NCBI GenBank assembly: GCA_023422735.1
Contig: JAFAGL010000317.1
Coordinates: 1-8,644 of the forward strand
DNA: 8,644 nt
From: Pseudomonadota bacterium
GTDB lineage: Bacteria > Pseudomonadota > Alphaproteobacteria > Rhizobiales > Rhizobiaceae
Direction: 5' to 3'
Shown: one piece after another, positions 1 through 6,662 of the stretch
Layout: each line of letters begins with the position of its first letter
Numbering within the stretch: position 1 is the stretch's first letter
Position numbers and translations under genes: made by a program
The notes under the pieces: model-generated
What the model was told of the DNA's origin: nothing
Seen by the model: the letters and a program-made list of their open reading frames with translations, nothing else
Database searches by the model: none

Positions 1-84
1 AAGCTCGACTTTCTCGATGCGCGCATCTTCCATGACCGGCTGAAGACCCCGGCGGACCGTTTCAACTTCCGGCAGTTCAGGCAT
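1..84 (-). CDS. mutM: Formamidopyrimidine-DNA glycosylase MutM (Fpg), 5' end only
   Basis: The first 28 codons of a minus-strand gene that leaves the window on the left. The reading starts MPELPEVETVRRGL, the diagnostic Fpg/Nei N-terminus. In this family the initiator Met is removed and the exposed Pro2 is the nucleophile that forms the Schiff base with the damaged sugar, while Glu3 is the second catalytic residue; both are present. The enzyme removes 8-oxoguanine and formamidopyrimidines from DNA and nicks the abasic site. The start is fixed by this motif, although no strong ribosome binding site is visible. The ATG lies inside the end of deoB, with an 8-base overlap (77-84), so translation is probably coupled to deoB. 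The helix-two-turn-helix and zinc finger lie outside the window. Identification is secure despite the short length because the motif is so specific. Confidence 0.93.
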   Translation of the reverse strand, partial: MPELPEVETVRRGLQPVMEDARIEKVEL

Positions 85-1306
85 CGACCGCAATCTGTTT
101 CAAAAAGGATGTGCCAACAGGGTTGGGGGCAATGCCAAGATGCTCCGCGATGGTTTCGCCAATATCGGAGTAAGTGGCGCGAACGCCTACCGAACCCGGC
201 TTCAACCCGGGACCGATGCCGAGAATAGCGATGCGTTCGCGCGTGTGGTCGGTTCCCTTATAGGTGGGATCGCAGCCGTGATCAGCGGTCAGGATCAGCA
301 TGTCGCCGGGTTTCAGCCTGTCGAATGCTTCCGGCAAGCGCGCATCGAAGGCTTCAAGCGCGGCCGCATATCCCGCTACATCGCGCCGATGGCCGAAATT
401 GGTGTCGAAATCGACGAAATTCGCAAACACGAGATCGCCATCGCGCGCATCATCCATTGCCGTCAGGGCCTTGTCGAACATTGCCATATTGCCGGCGCCC
501 TTGCGCGTTTCGGACACGCCGCGATGCGCGAAGATATCGCCGATCTTGCCGATGCCGATCACATGCGCGCCTGTTTTCGTCAATCGATCGAGCAGCGTAT
601 CCTGCGGCGGCGGCGTCGCGAAATCGCGCCGGTTGGGCGTGCGAACAAAATCAGCCGCGCTTTCGCCAATGAAAGGACGGGCAATCACCCTGCCGATATT
701 CAGCGGATCGACAAGTCGACGTACGATCCCGCAGAGGCGATAAAGCCGATCGAGGCCGAAATGCTCTTCATGGGCGGCGATCTGCAGGACCGAATCGACG
801 GATGTGTAAAGGATCGGCTTGCCGGTGCGCACATGGTCTTCACCGAAATCGTCGATCACGCCGGTTCCCGACACGTGGCAATTGCCCAGAATACCGGGAA
901 GTTGGGCTTCCGAAATGATGGCTTCGGTCAAAGCGGGCGGAAAGCTCGGCACCGTGTCGGGAAAGTAGCCCCAATCGAAATGCACCGGATGCGATGCGAT
1001 TTCCCAATGGCCGGAAGGCGTATCCTTGCCGCTTGAGGTCTCAGTTGCCGCGCCGAAAAAGCCGAGCGTGGTAGATGGGGGCAGGTCCTTGCCATGCGAC
1101 AGGGCCGACGCATGGGCGAGTCCGAGCGCATCCATGTGGGGCAAAAGAAGCGGGCCGCGACGCAACCCTTCCTGGTCCCCTTTGCCTTCGGCGCAGGCCT
1201 GCCGGATATGCCCATAGGTGTCGGCACCCAGGTCATCATATTTCGCGGCGTCCGGCGCGCCGCCGATGCCGAAAGAATCGAGAACGAATAAAAAGGCGCG
1301 CGCCAT
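77..1306 (-). CDS. deoB: Phosphopentomutase
   Basis: A 409-residue alkaline-phosphatase-superfamily mutase that interconverts (deoxy)ribose 1-phosphate and 5-phosphate, linking nucleoside phosphorolysis to pentose metabolism in the cytoplasm. Visible metal and catalytic residues, numbered from the chosen start, are D10 in VLDSFGIGG, T96 in GKDTPSGHWE (the phospho-acceptor threonine position), D301 and H306 in VDFDTNFGHRRD, D342-H343 in TADHG and H354 in GTDHTRER. Their spacing matches the known Mn2+-binding set. The residues between about 100 and 220 form the cap domain typical of DeoB. I chose the ATG at 1306 because MARAFLFVLDSFG matches the family start and GAAGGA lies 8 bases upstream; an in-frame GTG at 1333 would add nine residues without homology. 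Length is normal for the family. It overlaps mutM downstream and is divergent from the pilin gene. Confidence 0.97.
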   Translation of the reverse strand: MARAFLFVLDSFGIGGAPDAAKYDDLGADTYGHIRQACAEGKGDQEGLRRGPLLLPHMDALGLAHASALSHGKDLPPSTTLGFFGAATETSSGKDTPSGHWEIASHPVHFDWGYFPDTVPSFPPALTEAIISEAQLPGILGNCHVSGTGVIDDFGEDHVRTGKPILYTSVDSVLQIAAHEEHFGLDRLYRLCGIVRRLVDPLNIGRVIARPFIGESAADFVRTPNRRDFATPPPQDTLLDRLTKTGAHVIGIGKIGDIFAHRGVSETRKGAGNMAMFDKALTAMDDARDGDLVFANFVDFDTNFGHRRDVAGYAAALEAFDARLPEAFDRLKPGDMLILTADHGCDPTYKGTDHTRERIAILGIGPGLKPGSVGVRATYSDIGETIAEHLGIAPNPVGTSFLKQIAVDA

Positions 1307-1532
1307 GACACGGATCCTTCGCTGCGAGTTCACAGATAGGAGGATTTGCGCGCCAGCTCAATCTTTCACGCATTTTCGCGAGAGGATCGCCAGGTTTGCC
1401 TGCGTCGAATTGAAAGTAATTGTTAAGCGCGTCGCTTAAGTCGATCGCAAGAGCTGGCTGCTATTGCTTCACTTGTCCGATCGGCACGCAAGAACTGTCG
1501 ACGGCGCGTATGAGTTGAGTAGGAGCGCGTTG
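1307..1532. other. Intergenic region between deoB and the pilin gene
   Basis: This 226-base divergent gap must hold the promoters of deoB (minus) and the pilin gene (plus). I see no convincing ORF or RNA gene in it. A weak minus-strand candidate for deoB is TTGAGC, 17 bases, TATCTG, read leftward near the bases just upstream of the deoB ribosome binding site. An AGGAGG at 1338-1343 faces a TTG only two bases later, too close for initiation. The one strong structure is the palindrome at 1423-1439. Confidence 0.5.
1423..1439. repeat. Near-perfect palindrome TTAAGCG-CGT-CGCTTAA
   Basis: Two perfect 7-base inverted arms (TTAAGCG and CGCTTAA) flank a 3-base centre. The element lies 94 bases upstream of the pilin start and 117 bases upstream of the deoB start. 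There is no T-run on either side, so it is not an intrinsic terminator. The symmetry suggests a binding site for a dimeric regulator. Its TTAA halves are 9 bases apart rather than the 7 of a CtrA box, so a CtrA assignment is not supported. Confidence 0.4.
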
Positions 1533-1706
1533 ATGTCGAAGCATATGGAGCGTCTCGTTCGGGATGAAGCCAGCGCCACGGTCGTTGAATACGGCCTGAT
1601 TGCAGCCTTGATCGCGCTCGCCATCATCGCCGGCGCAACAACGCTGGGGTTCGGAATCAGCGACCAGCTCAGCATGGTAGCCGAGCGCCTGGCCAGCCGC
1701 GGCTGA
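1533..1706 (+). CDS. Flp/Fap-type (type IVb) pilin prepilin
   Basis: A 57-residue prepilin of the Flp family, the major subunit of Tad pili used for surface adhesion. A short charged leader (MSKHMERLVRDEAS) is followed by ATVVEYGLIAALIALAIIAGATTLG, in which Glu19 and Tyr20 are the conserved +5 Glu and +6 Tyr of the mature pilin and the rest is the hydrophobic membrane/assembly helix. The prepilin peptidase should cut between residues 14 and 15, but the -1 residue is Ser14 instead of the usual Gly. The start at 1533 is supported by AGGAG at 1521-1525 with 7 bases of spacing; an upstream in-frame ATG at 1464 would give an atypical 23-residue extension. No tad/cpa assembly genes lie nearby, so it is either an orphan pilin or depends on a distant locus. 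It converges on the NlpC/P60 gene with a 10-base gap and no visible terminator. Confidence 0.9.
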   Translation: MSKHMERLVRDEASATVVEYGLIAALIALAIIAGATTLGFGISDQLSMVAERLASRG

Positions 1707-1716
1707 TCTTCCTCAT

Positions 1717-2592
1717 CTATCGGATCGAACCGTCAAGGCGGCGGAAGCCGGTCGGCGCGCCGTAAAGATAACCGATCCGCTCCACGGCACCCGTCAGCGA
1801 TTCCCGGGTCACGCACATTGTGTGTCCGCTGGCATGGATGATTTCGTTTGGCCCGCTGATGATCGCGACGTGGCCTTTCCAGAATACGAGGTCTCCGCGC
1901 CTGACCCGCGCGAAATCCGGACCGGGTGACAGGTTCTCGCCGATCGTCGTGGCCTGCATATCCGTGTCGCGCAGCGCATAATGGCCCGCCATGCGCATCG
2001 ACAACTGCACCAATCCCGAACAATCGATGCCAAAAGCCGAACTCCCGCCCCAAAGGTAGGGTGTGTGAAGAAGAATTTCCGCCGCGTCCACGAAATCGAG
2101 CATCGCGTAAGGCAGCGGTTGAAGATGCTTGGCGATCAGCGCTTCACCTGTTTCGAGCAGGGAATAAAGCGTGCCGCGCGTTTCGACCTCGTCGGTGATC
2201 CGGACATGGCTTCCCATTGAAAGCGCGCGCTTGCGGGGAAGGCGCAGATCCGGACCGGGATAAACGAAACTGCGCGGCGCGGCCACGACATGGCTGGACT
2301 TGCCGGAAAGAGGTGCAAGCGCTTCGCTGTCGACATAGCCGACATAGCCATCCTGAGCCTGAATCCAGGCATAGCCTTGGCGCGTATCGAAAACGCGCAC
2401 GTCTTCGCCGCATAGGAGTTGCGTATCCATGCCGGACTGGTTCGTCGGCCCACGCAACAGATCCGCGACCGGCGCGATGATGCGCGCAGGCTGGCCTTCC
2501 ACATAGGCTGCGGCCTCGACCTGACCACTCAAACGAATATCGGCAAGATCGTCACGAAACGCGTGAAGGCGGCGATCCAGCGAAGCAGTCAT
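1717..2592 (-). CDS. NlpC/P60-family (C40) cysteine peptidase with N-terminal SH3-like domains
   Basis: A 291-residue protein. The N-terminal half (about residues 25-160) looks like bacterial SH3 domains, with YAWIQAQDGYVGYVDSEAL at 74-92 as the clearest unit. The C-terminal half (about 165-285) is an NlpC/P60 papain-fold domain: YLWGGSSAFGIDCSGLVQ carries the catalytic Cys191, GHVAI carries His241, and His253 in IIHASG is a candidate for the third polar residue. The order SH3-SH3-NlpC resembles YkfC-type gamma-D-glutamyl-L-diamino acid endopeptidases, which cut murein peptides such as L-Ala-gamma-D-Glu-mDAP. No signal peptide or membrane segment is visible, so it is probably cytoplasmic and works on recycled or imported peptides (inference). 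Its ATG overlaps the stop of the MarR gene (ATGA, 4 bases), indicating coupled translation as the last gene of a three-gene operon. The exact substrate is unknown. Confidence 0.9.
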   Translation of the reverse strand: MTASLDRRLHAFRDDLADIRLSGQVEAAAYVEGQPARIIAPVADLLRGPTNQSGMDTQLLCGEDVRVFDTRQGYAWIQAQDGYVGYVDSEALAPLSGKSSHVVAAPRSFVYPGPDLRLPRKRALSMGSHVRITDEVETRGTLYSLLETGEALIAKHLQPLPYAMLDFVDAAEILLHTPYLWGGSSAFGIDCSGLVQLSMRMAGHYALRDTDMQATTIGENLSPGPDFARVRRGDLVFWKGHVAIISGPNEIIHASGHTMCVTRESLTGAVERIGYLYGAPTGFRRLDGSIR

Positions 2593-2939
2593 GATGGGAG
2601 ATTCCTTGCATTTGCGATGATCTTGTCGCCGATTTTCTCGACAAACAATGATCCGTCAACGGTTCGGCGCACCAGAACGTTGCGCTTGTCGGTCTCGTCC
2701 CTTTGCCGGGTCACGAGTTTCATCGCCCCCATCGTGTCCAAAGCGCGGGTGATCACCGGCTTGGTGACGTTCAAGCGAGCAGCCAGATTGCTGATCGTGT
2801 GAGGTGGCGGTTCAAGATAGATCGTCAGCAAAATGGCCATCTGGCGCACGGTCAGATCGGGCGCCTCGTCGTGAATTTGCGACAAGGCCGTTTCCTGCCA
2901 CAAGCGCAGGGCCTGCCCGGGTTTAAGCGTAACCGGCAT
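2589..2939 (-). CDS. MarR-type winged-helix transcriptional regulator
   Basis: A 116-residue protein with a winged helix-turn-helix. Residues 31-46 (VRQMAILLTIYLEPPP) and 48-70 (TISNLAARLNVTKPVITRALDTM) form the HTH, with the second part as recognition helix. Residues 71-93 form the wing, with the MarR-like basic/acidic tip DETDKRNVLVRR. It is shorter than classical MarR proteins (about 140-150 residues) and the C-terminal dimerisation helix is reduced. Start at 2939 has GAGGG about 10 bases upstream. It lies between the M17 peptidase (66 bases upstream) and the NlpC/P60 gene (4-base overlap downstream), so it probably controls this operon and may bind the inverted repeat in the 66-base gap (inference). 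The ligand is unknown. A phage-repressor-like or PadR alternative seems less likely given the wing sequence. Confidence 0.85.
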   Translation of the reverse strand: MPVTLKPGQALRLWQETALSQIHDEAPDLTVRQMAILLTIYLEPPPHTISNLAARLNVTKPVITRALDTMGAMKLVTRQRDETDKRNVLVRRTVDGSLFVEKIGDKIIANARNLPS

Positions 2940-2963
2940 CGAAATCCGCCCTCATGGATCTTG

Positions 2964-2994
2964 TTGTGACCGCCAACCCTCGGATCTGTCACAA
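2964..2994. promoter_or_regulatory. Inverted repeat TTGTGAC-N17-GTCACAA, candidate operator
   Basis: Perfect 7-base arms at 2964-2970 and 2988-2994 are separated by 17 bases in the short gap between the M17 peptidase stop and the MarR start. A direct repeat GGATCT (2956-2961 and 2982-2987) overlaps the same region. There is no T-run, so a terminator is unlikely. Position in front of a regulator gene suggests an operator, or a structure separating marR expression from the upstream gene. The spacer is longer than in usual MarR or CRP/FNR operators, so the assignment is tentative. Confidence 0.4.
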
Positions 2995-3005
2995 AAGTCA
3001 GCCGC

Positions 3006-4382
3006 TCAGCCGGCAAACCGGCGCGTCAGGTAATGTTCCAGCGCGCGAATGCCTTGCGCCTCGCCGCCCACGGGGCAATGCGGCTTTTCAACCGGGTTCC
3101 AGCCGTAAATGTCGAAATGCGCCCAGCTATGCGCGCGTTCCACGAATTTCTGGAGAAACAGCGCGGCTGTGACTGCACCAGCCATGCCATCGGCATTGAC
3201 ATTGTTGGTGTCGGCGATTTTCGAGGCCAGACGTGCTGCATAAGGCTTGTGCAGTGGAAGGCGCCACAGCGGATCGGCAACCGCTTCGCACGCCGTCGCG
3301 ATGTCGAAAGCAAGCGCCGTATCATCGGTGAAGAAGGGTGGCACGTCAGGTCCGAGCGCGACGCGGGCAGCGCCGGTCAGTGTTGCCATGTCGATCAAGA
3401 GATCGGGGCTTTCCTCATCCGCCAGCGCAAGCGCATCGGCCAGGACCAAGCGCCCTTCGGCATCCGTATTTCCGATTTCGACGCTTATTCCCTTGCGGCT
3501 GGTCAAAACGTCGCTTGGCCGAAAGGCATTGCCGGCAACGGAATTCTCGACGGCGGGGATCAAAACACGCAAGCTGATATCGAGCCTGGCGGCCATCAAC
3601 ATGGAAGCAAGGCCGAGAACGTTGGCCGCGCCGCCCATGTCTTTCTTCATCAAGAGCATGTTGCTGGCAGGTTTCAGATCGAGACCGCCGGTGTCGAAAC
3701 ACACGCCTTTTCCGACCAGCGTTATTTTCGGCGATCCGCTTTTGCCCCATCTGAGATCGATCAAACGCGGCGCTTGCGAAGAGGCGCGACCCACCGCATG
3801 GATCATCGGAAAGTTGTTCTTGAGCAGCGCATCACCAGTGGTCACCTCGACCTTCGCCTTGAAGCGTTTCGCCAACTGGCGCGCGGCGTCTTCAAGCTCC
3901 TGGGGGCCCATATCGCTGGTCGGGGTGTTGATGAGGTCGCGGGTCAGAAACACGCCATCCGCGACATTGCGCAAATGCGTGCCGTCGACTGCTTCGTCGG
4001 CTGCCAAACGTAGTTCGCGGGTCGACTTTTTATTATAGCGCGTAAAGGAATATCCGCCGAGGAGAAAACCAAGCGTGGCCAGTGTTTGATCGCCACCGCT
4101 TTCCGCCAGATACCAGTCGCCTGCCGGCAACGCTTTTGCCAAAGCGCCGCTCGCAAGTGGGGTCAGTCCACCATCTTCATGGTGACCCATGCCGCAAAGC
4201 GCGCCGCCCAACCTGCCATTATCGGTTGGAAAGCACAGAACGCGGCCGGCTTCACCGGAGAAATCATGGAGTTTCGCCCATTCACGCGCGGAAGCAGGCC
4301 ATGTATCGTCGGAGCCCTTCTTATTGACGAGATATACCGGCAATGCGCCGTTCGGACGCTTGTTCAAGAGTTCAACGGGCAT
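3006..4382 (-). CDS. M17-family leucyl aminopeptidase
   Basis: A 458-residue cytosolic metallo-aminopeptidase that removes N-terminal residues from peptides, normally as a hexamer with two metal ions per subunit. In the C-terminal catalytic domain, numbered from the ATG at 4382, VGKGVCFDTGG gives K225 and D230, LDLKP gives the catalytic K237, KKDMGG gives D248, and the signature NTDAEGRLVLADAL gives D307, E309 and catalytic R311. The whole metal and catalytic set is present. The N-terminal domain (about 1-140) is divergent and the protein is shorter than E. coli PepA (about 500), as in a common alphaproteobacterial subgroup. I prefer the ATG at 4382; an in-frame TTG at 4406 would add eight residues. 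It is the first gene of a likely operon with MarR and NlpC/P60 and is divergent from the monooxygenase. I avoid the name pepA because several M17 paralogues are usual. Confidence 0.93.
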   Translation of the reverse strand: MPVELLNKRPNGALPVYLVNKKGSDDTWPASAREWAKLHDFSGEAGRVLCFPTDNGRLGGALCGMGHHEDGGLTPLASGALAKALPAGDWYLAESGGDQTLATLGFLLGGYSFTRYNKKSTRELRLAADEAVDGTHLRNVADGVFLTRDLINTPTSDMGPQELEDAARQLAKRFKAKVEVTTGDALLKNNFPMIHAVGRASSQAPRLIDLRWGKSGSPKITLVGKGVCFDTGGLDLKPASNMLLMKKDMGGAANVLGLASMLMAARLDISLRVLIPAVENSVAGNAFRPSDVLTSRKGISVEIGNTDAEGRLVLADALALADEESPDLLIDMATLTGAARVALGPDVPPFFTDDTALAFDIATACEAVADPLWRLPLHKPYAARLASKIADTNNVNADGMAGAVTAALFLQKFVERAHSWAHFDIYGWNPVEKPHCPVGGEAQGIRALEHYLTRRFAG

Positions 4383-4548
4383 TCGACTGATCCGTGTCCT
4401 TGGCAAAAACGATCATGGGTTCCGGTTTAAGGCCGCACACGCGACCTGTCGACAAAGATCGCATATCGGGTACATGCTGGCTTTCCTGACAATCTGCTTG
4501 CCGCGACGCCATTGGCAAACTGTTTGAAGTGATTGGAGCGAATAAGCG
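4383..4548. other. Divergent intergenic region between the M17 peptidase and the monooxygenase
   Basis: This 166-base gap must carry promoters for both divergent genes. Visible elements are an 8-base palindrome TGTCGACA near 4447-4454, a minus-strand TTGTCA at 4492-4487 that could be a -35 for the peptidase operon (no good -10 follows), and an inverted repeat TTGCC-N11-GGCAA at 4498-4518, 30 bases before the monooxygenase start. None is strong enough to assign to a known regulator. Confidence 0.35.
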
Positions 4549-5919
4549 ATGCGCGGCGAAACGATGATCCTTTCGGCATTTTTCTTCAACCCGCAAGGCG
4601 ATCATCGCATGTCGTGGCGGCACCCGAGCGCGCCGTCAGGAGATGAAATCCTGCATCTGGACTATTATCGCGAGCTCGTGACGTTTGCCGAAGCGGCCAA
4701 GGTCGACGCGATCTTCATCGCCGACCATCTGGGAATCTGGGACAGCTATCCCAGCGGTGTGGCCCATTACGCCAATGCGCGTTTGGAGCCGCTGACACTG
4801 GTGGCGGCGCTGGCTGCGACCACGAAGGATATCGGCTTCCTCGTTACCGCTTCAACCTCCTACAGCGAGCCCTATTCGCTCGCACGCATGTTCGCTTCGC
4901 TCGATCATCTCAGTGGCGGTCGTGTCGGCTGGAATGTGGTGACATCAGCGCTGACGGAAGAGGCGCGCAATTTCGGCCGCGATGCCAATGCCGAGCATGG
5001 ACAGCGCTATCAGCGTGCCGACGAGTTTCTCCAGGTCACGAAAGCGCTTTGGGACAGTTGGGAAGACGGTGCGATGGTTGCAAACAAGGCAACCGGCCTG
5101 TTCGCCCAGCCCGACCAGATCCACAACATCGATCATCGCGGCACGCATTTCCAGGTCAAGGGACCCTTGAACATATCGCGTCCCCCGCAAGGCCATCCCG
5201 TTATCGTGCAGGCGGGCTCCTCCGAGGCTGGCAAACAGCTTGCATCTCGTTATGCGGACATCCATTTCGCCGTTGTCAAAACAATCGAAGACGGCCAGAC
5301 CTATCGAGCCGATCTCAAACGTCGGGCTGAAGCATCAGGCCGTTCGGCGAATGCTGTGAAGCTTATGCCCGGCATATTGCCGATCGTTGCCGGCTCGCGC
5401 TCGCAGGCAAGGGACAGGCAGGCCGAACTGGAAGCGCTGATGCTCGATGCAGTCAGCATCGACCTTCTTTCCAGCTGGGCGGGCGTTGACCTCAGTCGTT
5501 TTCCTTCGGACGGGCCGCTACCAGACCTTCCGCACGAAGCCGGATTCGACGGGTGGCGAACCTGGCTCAAGCTTGTGAAGGAAGAAGCCAATTCCGGCCT
5601 GACGATCCGCCAACTCGCGCACAAGATCGCGAATACGGGTTCGGTGCCGATGTTTGCCGGAACAGCTCAGGACGTGGCCGACGAGATGGAGGCCTGGTTT
5701 CGCGCGGGTGCCGCTGACGGGTTCAACCTGATGTTTCCGTTGCTGCCGCGCGACTGGACGAATTTCATGCGCAACGTCATGCCGGAACTCCAGCGACGCG
5801 GCGTGGCGCAAACCGAATATGGCAGCGGCACGCTTCGCAGCCGCCTTGGACTTGCGCGCCCGTCCAACCAGTTTTCCAGCCGACAGGGACGCACAAAGGA
5901 CGCTGCAGCCTATCGGTGA
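4549..5919 (+). CDS. FMN-dependent monooxygenase of the NtaA/SnaA/DszA (luciferase-like) family
   Basis: A 456-residue flavin-dependent monooxygenase with the bacterial-luciferase-like TIM barrel, using FMNH2 delivered by a separate reductase. Family hallmarks seen in order: FFFNPQGDHRMSWRHP near the start, AKVDAIFIADHLG, SGGRVGWNVVTS followed by EEARNFG, RYQRADEFLQVTKALWDSW, FQVKGPLNISRPPQGHPVIVQAGSS, and AGTAQDVADEMEAWFRAGAADGFN near residue 390. Relatives oxidise nitrilotriacetate/EDTA, dibenzothiophene sulfone, pristinamycin intermediates, or alkyl sulfur compounds; the substrate here cannot be read from sequence. The ATG at 4549 has GGAG at 4535-4538; an ATG at 4564 is an alternative. 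No flavin reductase or ABC transporter gene is adjacent, so the reductase partner must be encoded elsewhere. A terminator follows immediately after the stop. Confidence 0.9.
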   Translation: MRGETMILSAFFFNPQGDHRMSWRHPSAPSGDEILHLDYYRELVTFAEAAKVDAIFIADHLGIWDSYPSGVAHYANARLEPLTLVAALAATTKDIGFLVTASTSYSEPYSLARMFASLDHLSGGRVGWNVVTSALTEEARNFGRDANAEHGQRYQRADEFLQVTKALWDSWEDGAMVANKATGLFAQPDQIHNIDHRGTHFQVKGPLNISRPPQGHPVIVQAGSSEAGKQLASRYADIHFAVVKTIEDGQTYRADLKRRAEASGRSANAVKLMPGILPIVAGSRSQARDRQAELEALMLDAVSIDLLSSWAGVDLSRFPSDGPLPDLPHEAGFDGWRTWLKLVKEEANSGLTIRQLAHKIANTGSVPMFAGTAQDVADEMEAWFRAGAADGFNLMFPLLPRDWTNFMRNVMPELQRRGVAQTEYGSGTLRSRLGLARPSNQFSSRQGRTKDAAAYR

Positions 5920-5957
5920 AGCATCGGGCTTGCCCGCAAAGCGGATGCTGCTTTTTT
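5920..5957 (+). terminator. Rho-independent terminator after the monooxygenase gene
   Basis: AGCATC at 5920-5925 pairs with GATGCT at 5944-5949, with an inner GGG-CTTG-CCC helix, followed by six T at 5952-5957. It starts at the base after the monooxygenase stop. The opposite strand has no T-run, so it does not serve the convergent pagL-like gene. Confidence 0.7.
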
Positions 5958-5968
5958 GGGTTGATGCT

Positions 5969-6544
5969 TTAGAAACGCCAGGTCAACCGAACGCCTGCCG
6001 ACTCCAGTCCATCGTTCGAACTGGCGAGGTTGGCGTTGGAAAAATGATTGAGGAAGGCTTCGGCGCCCAGGTTCTCGGTGATGTCGAAACCGGCGCTGGC
6101 CTGCAGATGGAAGAGCACGCGTGAGCCCAGATCGCGCTCGCTTCCTGCATCATTCGTACGTTTGGAATCGCTGTTGACGGAACCGCCAAGGCTGAAGCCG
6201 AGGTAAATGCGCTGCGTCAGATAAGCTTGCCAGTTGAGGCCGGCATAAAGAACATGGATCGGGTGGTCGGAAATGGCGATGTCGGCACCGATATAGGGAC
6301 GAGGGGAGCCGATCCCCGCCAGAACATCGAAACTGGGAAACAGGAACTCGCCATTGACGACGCCGCCGCTGAAGGAATCCGGCGTGAACGGTCCGGCATC
6401 ATAAGCGCCACCGCCGATCCGAATTTCGGATTTGTCGGCGTTCTTGTCGAACTGAATGCCCCCCAGAAAACCAGCATCCTCAGCAACAGCTGGCGCCGCG
6501 CCGCACGCCAACAAAGCGCATGACAAGATCAGGATGTTCTTCAT
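5969..6544 (-). CDS. PagL-like lipid A 3-O-deacylase (acyloxyacyl hydrolase), outer membrane
   Basis: A 191-residue precursor. Residues 1-21 form a signal peptide (MKNILILSCALLACGAAPAVA) with likely cleavage after AVA, giving a mature protein of about 170 residues that fits the eight-stranded barrel of PagL. The C-terminal part has the family signature LNHFSNANLASSNDGLESAGVRLTWRF with His167, Ser169 and Glu181. The His to Glu distance of 14 and His-x-Ser arrangement match the PagL catalytic triad (H126, S128, E140), and the protein ends in Phe as outer-membrane barrels do. The enzyme removes the 3-linked acyl chain from lipid A, lowering endotoxicity and altering envelope permeability. A lipobox-like LLAC at 11-14 is visible but a lipoprotein is less likely for a barrel. 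The G-rich stretch before the ATG (GGGGGGCG) may serve as ribosome binding site. It stands alone between convergent and tandem neighbours. Confidence 0.85.
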   Translation of the reverse strand: MKNILILSCALLACGAAPAVAEDAGFLGGIQFDKNADKSEIRIGGGAYDAGPFTPDSFSGGVVNGEFLFPSFDVLAGIGSPRPYIGADIAISDHPIHVLYAGLNWQAYLTQRIYLGFSLGGSVNSDSKRTNDAGSERDLGSRVLFHLQASAGFDITENLGAEAFLNHFSNANLASSNDGLESAGVRLTWRF

Positions 6545-6662
6545 TTAGACGCCCCCCGCCGTCTGATCCCCGGACCACACTACGGCAGCTGGCTGGATTG
6601 AGAATGTCCAAAAGTTCAGCGGCGATTTTCAACGCTTCAACTGTTACATTGCGAGCACAAAA

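Noticed and set aside
140..1036. Long plus-strand reading frame (298 codons) opposite deoB
   Set aside because: It lies wholly within deoB, whose catalytic motifs are clear. The translation has no recognisable domain and fits a high-GC antisense shadow.
1338..1426. AGGAGG followed by a TTG-started 26-codon frame
   Set aside because: The spacing to the TTG is only two bases and the peptide has no features.
1423..1440. CtrA box upstream of the pilin gene
   Set aside because: The TTAA halves are 9 bases apart and inverted as part of a palindrome; the CtrA consensus needs TTAA-N7-TTAA.
1458..1532. Sigma-54 promoter for the pilin gene
   Set aside because: GG and GC dinucleotides are present but not with the required 10-base spacing.
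3033..4013. Plus-strand reading frame of 326 codons opposite the M17 peptidase
   Set aside because: Antisense shadow of a gene with complete metal and catalytic residues; no family features and no ribosome binding site.
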